From: Stappia sp. TSB10P1A
GTDB lineage: Bacteria > Pseudomonadota > Alphaproteobacteria > Rhizobiales > Stappiaceae
Direction: 5' to 3'
Length of the DNA: 64,000 bases
NCBI RefSeq assembly: GCF_900185725.1
Contig: NZ_FYAU01000013.1
Coordinates: 62,001 to 126,000 of the forward strand
A model generated the notes under the pieces. That model did not search any database. It worked only from the letters and a program-made list of their open reading frames with translations, and was not told the origin of the DNA. Shown one piece after another: positions 1 through 11,160 of this stretch (positions are counted from its first letter, which is position 1; every line of letters starts with the position of its first letter). The translations under genes and the position numbers were made by a program.

Positions 1-407
1 GCCAGCCCGTGCTGGGCGTAGAGCAGGCTGAGCCGCAGGTTCGGCGCCACTTCCGCGAAGTCGACGAGACGGGGGATCAGGTAGCGCGTGCCGAAGGAGG
101 GCACGCAGGCGATGGACAGTTCCGGCCGGCGCACCGTTTCCAGCACGTCGTGGCAGACCTCGCCGATGCGCTGCAGCGCGCCCTGGGTCGCGTCGGCGAT
201 GCGCTCGGCCTCCGCCGTCAGCTCGACGCGGCGTCCGACGCGCCGGACCAAGGCGACGCCGAACCAGTCCTCCAGATTGCGCAGATGATGGCTGACGGCG
301 GCATGGGTGACGCCGAGTTCGTCGGCGGCCAGGCCGACCCGGCCGGTCTGGGCGAGGGCGGCCAAGGCCCTGAGCGCATTGAGGGGAGGGAGGGGAGCAT
401 TGCTCAT
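1..407 (-). CDS. LysR-family transcriptional regulator, GcvA-like (3' end outside window)
   Basis: The reverse strand from the ATG at 407 is open to the window edge, giving the first 135 residues. The start reads MSNAPLPPLNALRALAALAQ. It is followed by the LysR winged helix-turn-helix (residues about 8-65, including LAADELGVTHAAVSHHLRN) and the beginning of the substrate-binding domain. The PLNALRALAAL opening is typical of the GcvA/AmpR branch. It is transcribed away from livH, across a 404-base gap, so it could control the liv operon, but that is inference from position only. Truncated by the window, not a pseudogene. Confidence 0.85.
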   Translation of the reverse strand, partial: MSNAPLPPLNALRALAALAQTGRVGLAADELGVTHAAVSHHLRNLEDWFGVALVRRVGRRVELTAEAERIADATQGALQRIGEVCHDVLETVRRPELSIACVPSFGTRYLIPRLVDFAEVAPNLRLSLLYAQHGL

Positions 408-811
408 CGTTAGATTTTCTAACGATCATGTCGGTAAGTTTCAATTGAAACTGTCGTTTCCTTGTGACTTTTTTCCCCAACGTTAACGGTGCGCAGGGAG
501 GAGCCACGCAGCCGCTTCGATGTCCCGCCATGGATCTGTCCGCTTCCTGCCGGGCGCGCCTCGCGCGCCGCGGCGCGTCGCCGGACGGTATTTTCCGCGC
601 GGGGACGCCTTGCGGCGCAGTGGAGGAACAATCGCATTCCGTTTGCCGGGCAAGAGGAAAGATGTTCTTTTCTAAGTGCCGGATTTCGAGGGGAATTGTG
701 CCGCCCACAGGGGCTTGGTAAGGAAATGACATCATGCACAGCCGCGCTGTCGGCGGTGCTGCGGACTGAGAACGGCGAAGCCGCCAGTCCTTCAGGGGGA
801 CCACAGGGCCT
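408..811. other. Intergenic region between divergent lysR and livH
   Basis: This 404-base gap separates the divergent lysR and livH starts and must hold both promoters. A GTTAACG half-palindrome lies at 480-486, and the middle (about 550-600) is rich in GCGC runs that could fold. I saw no convincing gene, tRNA or known riboswitch. A LysR-type T-N11-A operator close to lysR is plausible but not decidable by eye. Confidence 0.5.
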
Positions 812-1747
812 ATGGACTACTTTATCCAGCAATTGATCAATGGCGTAACGCTCGGGTCGATCTACGGCCTGATCGCCATTGGCTACACGATGGTCTACGG
901 GATCATCGGCATGATCAACTTCGCCCATGGAGATATCTTCATGGTCGGATCCTTCATCGCGCTCATCGTCATCATCGCGCTCGGCATCACCGCGGCGACG
1001 CCCTTGCTGCTGCTGATCCTGGCGCTCGGCCTGGTGCTGGTCATCGCCATGGCGCTGACCGCCGTCTGGGGCTGGACGGTGGAGCGGATCGCCTACCGGC
1101 CGCTGCGCGGCTCCTTCCGCCTGGCGCCGCTGATCACCGCCATCGGCGCCTCGATCGCGCTGCAGAACTTCGTGCAGATCTCGCAGGGCGCGCGCACCAA
1201 GCCGCTGCAGCCGCTGCTGGGCGGCAACATCAAGCTGTGGGAGACGGTCGGTCCCGGCGGCAATTTCGTCGTCCAGATCAGCTATATGCAGATCCTGATC
1301 ATCGTCGCGACGGTGCTGCTGATGGCCGGCTTCACCTTCCTGATCACCAGGACGCCGCTCGGCCGCGCCCAGCGGGCCTGCGAACAGGACCGCAAGATGG
1401 CGGCGCTGCTCGGCGTCAATGTCGACCGGACGATCTCGCTGACCTTCGTCATGGGTGCGTCGCTGGCCGCCGTCGCCGGCCTGATGTTCCTGCTCTATTA
1501 TGGCGTCATCGACTTCTATATCGGCTTCCTGGCCGGCGTTAAGGCCTTCACCGCGGCCGTGCTCGGCGGCATCGGCTCGCTGCCCGGCGCCATGCTCGGC
1601 GGTCTGCTGATCGGCCTCATCGAGACCTTCTGGTCCGGCTACTTCTCCCTTGAATACAAGGATGTCGCCGCGTTCTCGATCCTTGCCATCGTGCTGATCT
1701 TCATGCCCGAGGGGCTCCTGGGCAAACCCGAAGTCGAGAAGGTCTGA
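812..1747 (+). CDS. livH: Branched-chain amino acid ABC transporter permease LivH
   Basis: 311-residue inner-membrane permease of the HAAT (hydrophobic amino acid) ABC family. The N-terminus, with QQLINGVTLGSIYGLIAIGY followed by MVYGIIGMINFAHGD, is diagnostic for LivH. About eight hydrophobic segments follow, and the coupling-loop-like RACEQDRKMAALLGVN lies near residues 192-207. The start ATG at 812 is preceded by AGGGGGA at 794-800. It is first in livHMGF-DUF6867-livJ and pairs with LivM to form the translocation channel. The ligand (Leu/Ile/Val, or another amide or amino acid) cannot be read from the permease. The length is normal. Confidence 0.95.
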   Translation: MDYFIQQLINGVTLGSIYGLIAIGYTMVYGIIGMINFAHGDIFMVGSFIALIVIIALGITAATPLLLLILALGLVLVIAMALTAVWGWTVERIAYRPLRGSFRLAPLITAIGASIALQNFVQISQGARTKPLQPLLGGNIKLWETVGPGGNFVVQISYMQILIIVATVLLMAGFTFLITRTPLGRAQRACEQDRKMAALLGVNVDRTISLTFVMGASLAAVAGLMFLLYYGVIDFYIGFLAGVKAFTAAVLGGIGSLPGAMLGGLLIGLIETFWSGYFSLEYKDVAAFSILAIVLIFMPEGLLGKPEVEKV

Positions 1748-1751
1748 GACC

Positions 1752-3073
<1,322 letters not shown>

Positions 3074-3077
<4 letters not shown>

Positions 3078-3915
3078 CCCGCTGGAACAACGATCCCGTT
3101 CTTCGCATCGAACACGTGACCATGCGCTTCGGCGGCCTGATCGCGGTGCACGACCTCTCGTTCAATGTCGGGCGCGGCGACATCACCGCCCTGATCGGAC
3201 CCAACGGCGCCGGCAAGACCACGGTCTTCAACTGCGCCACCGGCTTCTACAAGCCGACCGAGGGGCGCATCACCATGAAGCGCCACACCGGCGAGCACTA
3301 CCTGCTGGAGCGGATGCCCGACTTCAAGATCTCGGCCGAGGCCGGGGTCGCGCGCACCTTCCAGAACATCCGTCTGTTCGGCGGCATGACCTTGCTGGAA
3401 AACCTGATGGTGGCGCAGCACAACCCGCTGATGGTGGCCTCCGGCTACACCGTCGGCGGCCTGCTCGGCATCGGCGGTTTCCGCAAGGCGGAGGCCGGCG
3501 CGGTGGAGCGGGCCAAGTACTGGCTCGAGCGCACCAACCTGATCGACCGGGCCGACGCGCCGGCGGCGGACCTGCCCTATGGCGACCAGCGGCGGCTCGA
3601 GATCGCCCGCGCCATGTGCACCATGCCGGAGCTGCTGTGCCTCGACGAGCCGGCGGCGGGCCTCAATCCGCGCGAGAGCGCGGAGCTGAACACGCTGCTG
3701 CATTACATCCGCGACGAGCACAAGACCTCGGTGCTGCTGATCGAGCACGACATGTCGGTGGTCATGGAGATTTCCGACCATGTGGTGGTGCTTGATTATG
3801 GCGAGAAGATCTCCGACGGCACGCCGGACGAAGTGAAGAACGACCCGAAGGTCATCGCCGCCTATCTCGGCGTTGCCGATGACGAGGTCGAACAGGTGGA
3901 AGAAGAGGTGGGCCT

Positions 3916-3919
<4 letters not shown>
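3074..3919 (+). CDS. livG: Branched-chain amino acid ABC transporter ATP-binding protein LivG
   Basis: 281-residue cytoplasmic ATPase. Walker A is GPNGAGKTT (about residues 41-49), the signature is LPYGDQRRLEIARAM rather than the usual LSYGQQRR, and Walker B is LLCLDEPAAGLNP. The insert RTFQNIRLFGGMTLLENLMV is typical of LivG. The C-terminal about 20 residues form an acidic tail (DDEVEQVEEEVG) beyond the usual end of the family. It overlaps livM by ATGA and its own stop overlaps the GTG start of livF. Confidence 0.95.
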
Positions 3920-4647
<728 letters not shown>

Positions 4648-4648
4648 T

Positions 4649-4662
4649 CCGGCGGCCGCCGG
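4649..4662. repeat. 14-bp perfect palindrome after livF
   Basis: CCGGCGGCCGCCGG begins two bases after the livF stop codon and is its own reverse complement. A related CCCGGCGGCCGG follows at 4671-4682. In RNA this would be a short hairpin between livF and the DUF6867 gene, possibly protecting or separating the two messages. There is no T-tract, so it is not a canonical terminator. Confidence 0.4.
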
Positions 4663-4752
4663 CGCCTCGGCCCGGCGGCCGGAACCCGTGTTCTCATTCT
4701 CGCCGGCACCTGCGCCCCATGGGGGCGGGCCGGCGGCCAACGGGAGGTCCTG

Positions 4753-5115
4753 ATGGGATTCCTCTATGACACGACCCTTGCGGGCTTCATCATCCTGACC
4801 CTGGCGCTCGGCGGCGCCGCCGCCTGGTCCACGGGCCGGGCCTGCGCGCTGACCTGGCGTCCGCTGTTCGTCCTGGTCTGGTTCATTTTCCTGCTGTCGC
4901 TGGCGGTGCGCTTCCTCAGCTTCGCGCTCTATGGCGGCACGCTGCTGTCGGTGCAGCACTGGCTGATCGCCTTCGCCTATCTGGTGGCGCTGGCGCTCGC
5001 CGGCTGGCGGGTGACGCGCACCAACCAGATGACCAGCCAGTATCGCTGGCTCTACGAGAAGACCAGCCCGTTCGGCTGGCGGCTGCGTCCGGGAGCGGAC
5101 GACCGCATCGCCTGA
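4753..5115 (+). CDS. DUF6867-type small membrane protein in the liv operon
   Basis: 120 residues with three hydrophobic segments (about 8-24, 34-56 and 66-86), then a soluble tail with TRTNQMTSQYRWLYEKTSPFG. I recognise the pattern as the family annotated DUF6867, which in Hyphomicrobiales sits between livF and the binding-protein gene. Its function is unknown. A GGGAGG sequence at 4741-4746 precedes the ATG. Its constant place inside a HAAT transporter operon suggests an accessory to that transporter, which is inference. Confidence 0.75.
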   Translation: MGFLYDTTLAGFIILTLALGGAAAWSTGRACALTWRPLFVLVWFIFLLSLAVRFLSFALYGGTLLSVQHWLIAFAYLVALALAGWRVTRTNQMTSQYRWLYEKTSPFGWRLRPGADDRIA

Positions 5116-5314
5116 CAGGGCACGTTTTGCGGGAGGGTGCGCCTTTCCGCCGCGGAATCCGAAACGCTCGACTTTGCCGAAAAAGGCGATAGTGTTTCGG
5201 TACATGGCCGCTCCGGAAGGGGCGGCAGCGGGCGCAAAGCCCGCACGACCAGAGTGGTTCAGCACCGGTCCGGGGTGGACCGGGAATGCATCTGGAGCAA
5301 GGGGAGAGTACCTT

Positions 5315-6418
5315 ATGAAGAAGCTTCTTTTGGCGAGCGTTGCCACCGTCGCGGGCCTCGGCCTGTCGAGCGCGGCGATGGCCGACATCGTCATCGCGAC
5401 CGCCGGTCCGATGACCGGCCAGTACGCCTCGTTCGGCGCGCAGATGAAGGCGGGCGCCGAGCAGGCGATCGAGGACATCAACGCGGCGGGCGGCATCAAC
5501 GGCGAGAAGCTGGTGCTGCAGGTCGGCGACGATGCCTGCGATCCGAAGCAGGCCGTGGCGGTCGCCAACCAGTTCGTCGGCTCGGGCGTCGTCTTCGTCG
5601 CCGGCCACTTCTGCTCGGGTTCGTCGATCCCGGCCAGCCAGGTCTATGCCGAGGAGGGCATCGTCCAGATCTCTCCGGCCTCGACCAACCCGAAGTTCAC
5701 CGATGAGCGTCCGGGTCCGGGCGTGTTCCGCACCTGCGGCCGTGACGACCAGCAGGGCCAGGTGGCCGGTGCCTTCCTCGCCGAGAAGTTCGGCGACAAG
5801 AACATCGCCATCATCCACGACAAGACCGCCTACGGCAAAGGCCTTGCCGACGAGACCAAGAAGTACATGAACGAGGCCGGCAAGCAGGAAGCCCTCTATG
5901 AGGCCTATACGGCCGGCGAGAAGGACTACACCGCGCTCGTCTCCAAGCTGAAGTCCGAGAACATCGACGTGCTTTATGTCGGCGGCTACCACACGGAAGC
6001 CGGCCTCATCAAGCGCCAGATGGCCGAGCAGGGCATGAGCACCATCCTCGTCTCCGGCGACGCGCTGGTCACCGACGAGTACTGGTCGATCACCGGCGAC
6101 GTCGGTGCCGGCACGCTGATGACCTTCTCGCCGGATCCGCGCAAGAACGAGGTCGCCGCGCCGGTCGTCGCCGCGCTCGAGGCCGCCGGCCGCACCGCCG
6201 AGGGCTACTCGCTCTACACCTATGCCGCGATCCAGGCTTGGGCCGAGGCCGCCAAGGCCGCCGGTTCCACCGACTTCGACGCGGTGGTCGGCAAGCTGAA
6301 CGAGATGGAGTTCGCCACCGTTCTCGGCAACCTCTCCTTCAACGACGTCGGCGACGTGACCCTGCCGGGCTACGTCTTCTACGAGTGGAAGGACGGCAAC
6401 TACGACTACCTGCAGTAA
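5315..6418 (+). CDS. livJ: Branched-chain amino acid ABC transporter substrate-binding protein
   Basis: 367-residue periplasmic binding protein of the LivJ/LivK (Peripla_BP_6) family. A signal peptide MKKLLLASVATVAGLGLSSA ends near AMA-D (residue 23). The mature start DIVIATAGPMTGQYASFGAQ is the classic first strand and ligand loop. The ATG at 5315 is chosen over in-frame upstream codons because it begins the signal peptide and follows GGGGAGAG. It lies about 200 bases downstream of the DUF6867 gene, so it may have its own promoter for higher expression. A strong terminator follows. Confidence 0.93.
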   Translation: MKKLLLASVATVAGLGLSSAAMADIVIATAGPMTGQYASFGAQMKAGAEQAIEDINAAGGINGEKLVLQVGDDACDPKQAVAVANQFVGSGVVFVAGHFCSGSSIPASQVYAEEGIVQISPASTNPKFTDERPGPGVFRTCGRDDQQGQVAGAFLAEKFGDKNIAIIHDKTAYGKGLADETKKYMNEAGKQEALYEAYTAGEKDYTALVSKLKSENIDVLYVGGYHTEAGLIKRQMAEQGMSTILVSGDALVTDEYWSITGDVGAGTLMTFSPDPRKNEVAAPVVAALEAAGRTAEGYSLYTYAAIQAWAEAAKAAGSTDFDAVVGKLNEMEFATVLGNLSFNDVGDVTLPGYVFYEWKDGNYDYLQ

Positions 6419-6444
6419 GCCTTTCGGCTCACTGCGGATTTTCG

Positions 6445-6474
6445 CCCCGCCCGGTTCGTCCGGGCGGGGTTTTT
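6445..6474 (+). terminator. Intrinsic terminator after the liv operon
   Basis: A perfect 10-bp stem (CCCCGCCCGG at 6445-6454, CCGGGCGGGG at 6460-6469) with a 5-base loop TTCGT is followed by TTTTT. It lies 27 bases after the binding-protein stop codon. Confidence 0.93.
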
Positions 6475-6504
6475 CGTGTTTCGGACCTCAAGATCGGCCG
6501 GCGC

Positions 6505-6600
6505 GTAAACCTTAACCGGTAACCATGCGAATCGATTCGCGGCGGCGATTCCCGTAAACCCTTTAACCGCGTGCGCCAATGCGTAAATAATCGGTAAACC
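6505..6600 (+). promoter_or_regulatory. Repeated GTAAACC / TTAACC elements upstream of an L,D-transpeptidase
   Basis: The 140-base gap before the transpeptidase carries GTAAACC three times (6505-6511, 6554-6560, 6594-6600) and TTAACC twice (6512-6517, 6563-6568). These AT-containing heptamers stand out in GC-rich DNA. TTAACC is a CtrA half-site in alphaproteobacteria, but no full TTAA-N7-TTAAC box is present, so the binding protein is unknown. Confidence 0.35.
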
Positions 6601-6616
6601 AATACCGGAGTGGGCG

Positions 6617-7135
6617 ATGGGCAGAGTGGTCTGGGGGATGGTCGCCATCTACATGGCGATCGGGGTGGCGCTGTGGAGCCATTCGGCATGGGCCGCGCCG
6701 GAGCTCGTCGCCTTTGCCGACGCCCGTGTCGCGCCGGGCACCATCGTCATCCGCAACAGCGAGAAGCGGCTCTATCTGGTGCAGCCGGGCGGCACCGCCC
6801 TGCGCTATTCGGTGGCCGTGGGCAAGCGCGGCAAGGCCTGGGCGGGGCGCACCTATATCACCGGCATGCATGTGCGTCCGGCCTGGGCACCGCCCGCCGA
6901 CGTCAAGCGCGACCTGCCGCATCTGCCGGCGGTGATCGCGGGCGGGGCGCCGAACAATCCGATGGGCGTTGCCGCGATGACGCTCGCCGGGGGCGAATAC
7001 GCCATCCACGGCACCAACCGGCCGGACTCCATCGGCCGTCCGGTCTCCTATGGCTGCATCCGCATGCACAATCGCGACATCGCCGACCTGTTCCGCCGGG
7101 TCGGCGTCAACACGCCGGTGATTGCCGTCAACTGA
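6617..7135 (+). CDS. L,D-transpeptidase (YkuD family), secreted
   Basis: 172 residues. A hydrophobic N-terminus with AWA-A (about residues 24-27) looks like a Sec signal peptide, so the enzyme should act in the periplasm on peptidoglycan, making 3-3 crosslinks or attaching proteins. The YkuD catalytic motif is complete: His131 in AIHGTNRPDSIG and Cys147 in SYGCIRMHNRD. The family normally needs no penicillin-sensitive site. It is monocistronic between the liv terminator and a small minus-strand gene. Confidence 0.9.
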   Translation: MGRVVWGMVAIYMAIGVALWSHSAWAAPELVAFADARVAPGTIVIRNSEKRLYLVQPGGTALRYSVAVGKRGKAWAGRTYITGMHVRPAWAPPADVKRDLPHLPAVIAGGAPNNPMGVAAMTLAGGEYAIHGTNRPDSIGRPVSYGCIRMHNRDIADLFRRVGVNTPVIAVN

Positions 7136-7157
7136 TCGCGGTCAACTGACGCTTCCG

Positions 7158-7400
7158 TCAGCCGAGCCGCGCCGGGGGCGCCGTCTCCATCGGCCGGGCC
7201 AGCGTCGCGTCCTTGCGCGTCATGTCGACGAGGCCGGCGCCGAGCACCATCAAGGTCGCGGCGCCGAGCACGAAGACGATCAGCGCCGGCAGCATCAGCC
7301 GCGCGCGCCGGGGTCGGGCAGGGTCATGGGGCTCGGTCAGTCGCATCTCGTCCGTCCAGCGATCTGTCTGCGCTTTCTCCGCTTTCGCTGACAAAGACAT
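7158..7400 (-). CDS. Small single-pass membrane protein, hypothetical
   Basis: 80 residues beginning MSLSAKAEKAQTDRWTDEMR. A charged N-terminal half is followed by one clear transmembrane helix (about residues 36-59, LMLPALIVFVLGAATLMVLG) and a short tail. I do not recognise a family. It converges on the transpeptidase gene and is divergent from lrgA. Start codons at 7400 or at internal ATGs are both possible. A real gene is likely from the membrane-helix pattern, but the evidence is modest. Confidence 0.45.
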   Translation of the reverse strand: MSLSAKAEKAQTDRWTDEMRLTEPHDPARPRRARLMLPALIVFVLGAATLMVLGAGLVDMTRKDATLARPMETAPPARLG

Positions 7401-7607
7401 GGCGACGGTCTTGGTGCGATCAAGTCCTTCTCCCGGCTCTGCCTTCTCTCGACTGTTCACATTTACGTAATTTTCCCGAGAACCTTCCGCTTCCCCTGCG
7501 ACAGCGGCGCGCCGCGCGCGCGGGCCTTGCCGGCGGTTCGGCGGGCCTGCACTGTGGGGCACTGTGGGGGAGCACTGTGTGCGGATCGAAGATTGGGGAT
7601 CGGGCGA

Positions 7608-7982
7608 ATGATCGGGGCCCTGACGCTGATATTGTGCTGCCAGCTTGCCGGCGAACTTGCGGTCACGGCGAGCGGGCTGCCGGTGCCGGGGCCGGTGCTC
7701 GGCATGATCCTTCTGTTCCTGCTGCTCGCCGTCCGCGGCGGGGTGGGGGAGGATCTCGGCCGGGTCGGCGATGCGCTCTTGAAGAACCTTGCGCTGCTCT
7801 TCGTGCCGGCCGGCGTCGGCGTCGTCGTGCATCTCGGCCTGATCGGGCGCGAGGGGCTGGCGATCACCGCCGCGCTCGTCGTCTCCACCTTGCTGACGGT
7901 GCTGGTCACCGGCCTTGTCATGAGCCGGCTGGCGCGGCGGGAGGCGGACGGCCCCTCCGGTCCCGAGGCAGGCGCGCCATGA
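7608..7982 (+). CDS. lrgA: LrgA/CidA-family membrane protein
   Basis: 124 residues, four hydrophobic segments, with the family core ASGLPVPGPVLGMILLFLLL and LLFVPAGVGVVVHL. LrgA/CidA proteins are holin-like inner-membrane proteins that work with LrgB/CidB; in Bacillus and Staphylococcus such pairs affect pyruvate uptake and lysis control. The start ATG at 7608 is placed where homology begins; an earlier in-frame ATG would add a 27-residue non-membrane leader. The stop overlaps the lrgB start (ATGA). Confidence 0.88.
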   Translation: MIGALTLILCCQLAGELAVTASGLPVPGPVLGMILLFLLLAVRGGVGEDLGRVGDALLKNLALLFVPAGVGVVVHLGLIGREGLAITAALVVSTLLTVLVTGLVMSRLARREADGPSGPEAGAP

Positions 7983-8701
7983 GCGAGCCGCTGTCGCAGA
8001 TCTGGGTCTATCTCTCGGCGAGCCCGCTTGCCGCGCTGACGCTCACCCTTGCCGCCTATCAGGTCGGCTTTTTCCTCTACCGCCGGGCCGGCTTTCACCC
8101 CCTGGTCAATCCGGTGCTGGTCGCGGTGCTGCTGATCGGCGCCGTGCTGCTTGTCAGCGGCACCGCCTATCCGGTCTATTTCGACGGCGCCAAGTTCGTG
8201 CACTTTTTGCTGGGGCCGGCGACGGTGGCGCTCGCCATTCCGCTCTACCGCCAGTTCGCGCGGGTGCGCCGCTCGGCGCTGGCCATCGGCGTCAGCCTGC
8301 TGGCCGGCTCGCTCACCGCCGCGCTCTCGGCGCTGGCGGTCGCCTCGCTGCTCGGCGCCTCGCGCCAGACGCTGGCCTCGCTGGCGCCGAAATCCGCCAC
8401 CGCGCCGGTTGCCATGGGCATTGCCGAGCCGCTCGGCGGGCTACCCTCGCTCACCGCCGTCCTCGTCATCCTCACCGGCATCCTCGGCGCGGCGCTCGGG
8501 CCGCTGGTGCTGGATCTGGCGCGCATTCGCGACTGGCGGGCGCGCGGCTTTGCCATCGGCACGGCCGCCCATGGCATCGGCACCTCGCGCGCGCTGCTGG
8601 TCAACGAGACCGCCGGCGCCTTTTCCAGCCTTGCCATGGGGCTCAATGCCATCGCCACGGCGCTGCTGGTGCCGCTGGTCTGGCGCCTGATCTTCGGGTA
8701 A
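7979..8701 (+). CDS. lrgB: LrgB/CidB-family membrane protein
   Basis: 240-residue polytopic membrane protein. Diagnostic LrgB blocks are AGFHPLVNPVLVAVLL, GPATVALAIPLYRQ, LAPKSATAPVAMGIAEPLGG and GTAAHGIGTSRAL. It starts inside the lrgA stop codon (ATGA at 7979-7982), so the two are translationally coupled and form one unit. The stop codon lies inside a 15-bp tandem repeat at the convergent junction with the CoxE-like gene. Confidence 0.9.
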   Translation: MSEPLSQIWVYLSASPLAALTLTLAAYQVGFFLYRRAGFHPLVNPVLVAVLLIGAVLLVSGTAYPVYFDGAKFVHFLLGPATVALAIPLYRQFARVRRSALAIGVSLLAGSLTAALSALAVASLLGASRQTLASLAPKSATAPVAMGIAEPLGGLPSLTAVLVILTGILGAALGPLVLDLARIRDWRARGFAIGTAAHGIGTSRALLVNETAGAFSSLAMGLNAIATALLVPLVWRLIFG

Positions 8702-8735
8702 CGGGTCTTCGGGTAGCGGGACTTCGGGTAACGGG
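8691..8735. repeat. Three tandem 15-bp units at the lrgB/coxE convergent junction
   Basis: Units TCTTCGGGTAACGGG (8691-8705), TCTTCGGGTAGCGGG (8706-8720) and ACTTCGGGTAACGGG (8721-8735) are arranged head to tail. The first contains the lrgB stop codon, and the last ends directly against the CoxE-like stop codon at 8736. Only three short contiguous units are present, with no spacers. Confidence 0.85.
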
Positions 8736-10013
8736 TCAGGGCGCCGCCAGCCGCGCCGTGTCCTGCGCCGCATGCGCGTCTGCCCGGCGCAGCCAGGCGC
8801 GCGGATCGGTCATCTGGCCGCCGCGCCCGCGCCCGCCACTGAGCGCGGTGCACAGGTCCGCCACCGCCTCCAGCGAATGCACGGCGCGGAACTCGTCGAC
8901 ATGCGGCAGCATCGCCCGCACGCCTCTCGCCCGCGCCTCGAACCCCTCGAAGCGCAGGAGCGGGTTCAGCCAGATCAGCCGGCGGCAGGAGCGGTGCAGC
9001 CGGTCGATCTCGCGTTCCAGGTCCTCGTCGCTGTCGCGCTCCAGCCCGTCGGTGACGAGCAGCACGATCGGCCCGCCGGACAGCACCCGGCGCGACCAGT
9101 GCCGGTTGAAGGCGGCGAGCGCGGTGGCGATGCGGGTGCCGCCCGACCAGTCCTCCACCCCTTGGGTGCAGGCGGCGAGCGCCTCGTCCGGGTCCTTCAT
9201 CCGCAATTGCCGCGTGACATTGGTCAGCCTGGTGCCGAACAGGAAGGTGTGGACGTTGCGCCGCTCCTCGGTCAGCGCATGCATGAAATGCAGCAGGATG
9301 CGGGTGTACTGGCTCATCGAGCCGGAAATGTCGCAAAGCGCGACGATCGGCGGGCGCTTCAGGTCGTGGCGCCGGTGGCGCAGCTCGATCATGTCGCCGC
9401 CGGTGCGCAGCGAGGCGCGCAAGGTCCGGCGCGGGTCGATGCGCCCGCGCGGGGCGCTGACCAGCCGGCGCAGCCGCACCTTCTCCATCGGCAGCACCAT
9501 CCTCCGCAGCGCGTCCTTGGCGGCGCGGATCTCGGCCGCGTTCATCTGGGCGAAGTCCTTGCGCTGCAGCAGTTCGCGGCCCGACACGGTGAAGCGGGCG
9601 TCGACCACCACTTCCTCGCGCTCGTGCTGCGGCTGGCGTTCGCGCGTTGCCTGAAACGCCTGGGCGACGCGGGTCTGGCCGGCCTTGGGCTTGTCCGGCG
9701 CGGCGCGTGCCGGCGCCACCGGCGAGAGGATCGACAGCAGCTTCTCGATCAGCCCGCGCGAGCGCCAGTAGATGCGGAAGGCCTCGTCGAAGACGGCGCG
9801 CTGCTCGCGCTTGCGCACGAAGACCGCGTGCAGCGTCCAATAGAGGTCCTCGCGGCTGCGCAGGCCGGCGACCTCCACCGCGCGCACCGCATCGACGACG
9901 CTGGCCGGGCCGACCGGCAGGCCGGCGCGGCGCAGGGTCCGGGCGAACTGCACGATATTGTCGGCGATGCGCCCGCCGGCCTGCTCTTGCAGCGTCGCGA
10001 GGTCGTCGGTCAT
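8736..10013 (-). CDS. CoxE-like VWA-domain protein
   Basis: 425 residues. The N-terminal half matches the CoxE/VWA_CoxE family. The C-terminal half is a von Willebrand A domain with a full MIDAS start (DISGSM, Asp228, Ser230, Ser232) and later LLVTDGLERDSDEDL. CoxE works with the MoxR ATPase CoxD to mature enzymes such as CO dehydrogenase (Cu-Mo active site). Its partner ATPase lies 4 bases upstream in the same operon. No CO dehydrogenase subunits are in the window, so the client here is unknown. Confidence 0.85.
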   Translation of the reverse strand: MTDDLATLQEQAGGRIADNIVQFARTLRRAGLPVGPASVVDAVRAVEVAGLRSREDLYWTLHAVFVRKREQRAVFDEAFRIYWRSRGLIEKLLSILSPVAPARAAPDKPKAGQTRVAQAFQATRERQPQHEREEVVVDARFTVSGRELLQRKDFAQMNAAEIRAAKDALRRMVLPMEKVRLRRLVSAPRGRIDPRRTLRASLRTGGDMIELRHRRHDLKRPPIVALCDISGSMSQYTRILLHFMHALTEERRNVHTFLFGTRLTNVTRQLRMKDPDEALAACTQGVEDWSGGTRIATALAAFNRHWSRRVLSGGPIVLLVTDGLERDSDEDLEREIDRLHRSCRRLIWLNPLLRFEGFEARARGVRAMLPHVDEFRAVHSLEAVADLCTALSGGRGRGGQMTDPRAWLRRADAHAAQDTARLAAP

Positions 10014-10017
10014 CGGC

Positions 10018-10953
<936 letters not shown>

Positions 10954-11094
10954 CTGGGCTCCTGGTCCTTGCGTGCCCGCGCGTCTTTCGCGCCGGGCTG
11001 TTTCCCGCACCATAGTGCGGGCAGGCCGGGCTTGTCAGGTGTCCTTAGGGCCAAGGCCGATGGCTGGCGGCGGAACGCTTGGGTTACCTCCCCG

Positions 11095-11111
11095 TTAACC
11101 CCCCATTAACC
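11095..11111 (+). promoter_or_regulatory. CtrA-type box upstream of usg
   Basis: TTAACCCCCCATTAACC fits the Caulobacter CtrA consensus TTAA-N7-TTAAC exactly. It lies 50 bases before the usg start, in the divergent gap between usg and the MoxR gene. Confidence 0.6.
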
Positions 11112-11160
11112 GTGACATGCGGACACTTGACGCAGGGAGAGGCTACGAAAGGTTCCGGTC

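Noticed and set aside
1-407. LysR fragment considered as a pseudogene
   Set aside because: The frame is intact from start codon to the window edge. The missing part is outside the sequence given.
408-811. A riboswitch or leader RNA before livH
   Set aside because: Some self-complementary GC runs exist, but no recognisable riboswitch core or terminator/antiterminator pair could be assembled by eye.
8691-8735. Possible CRISPR-like repeat
   Set aside because: Only three contiguous 15-bp units, no spacers and no cas genes.
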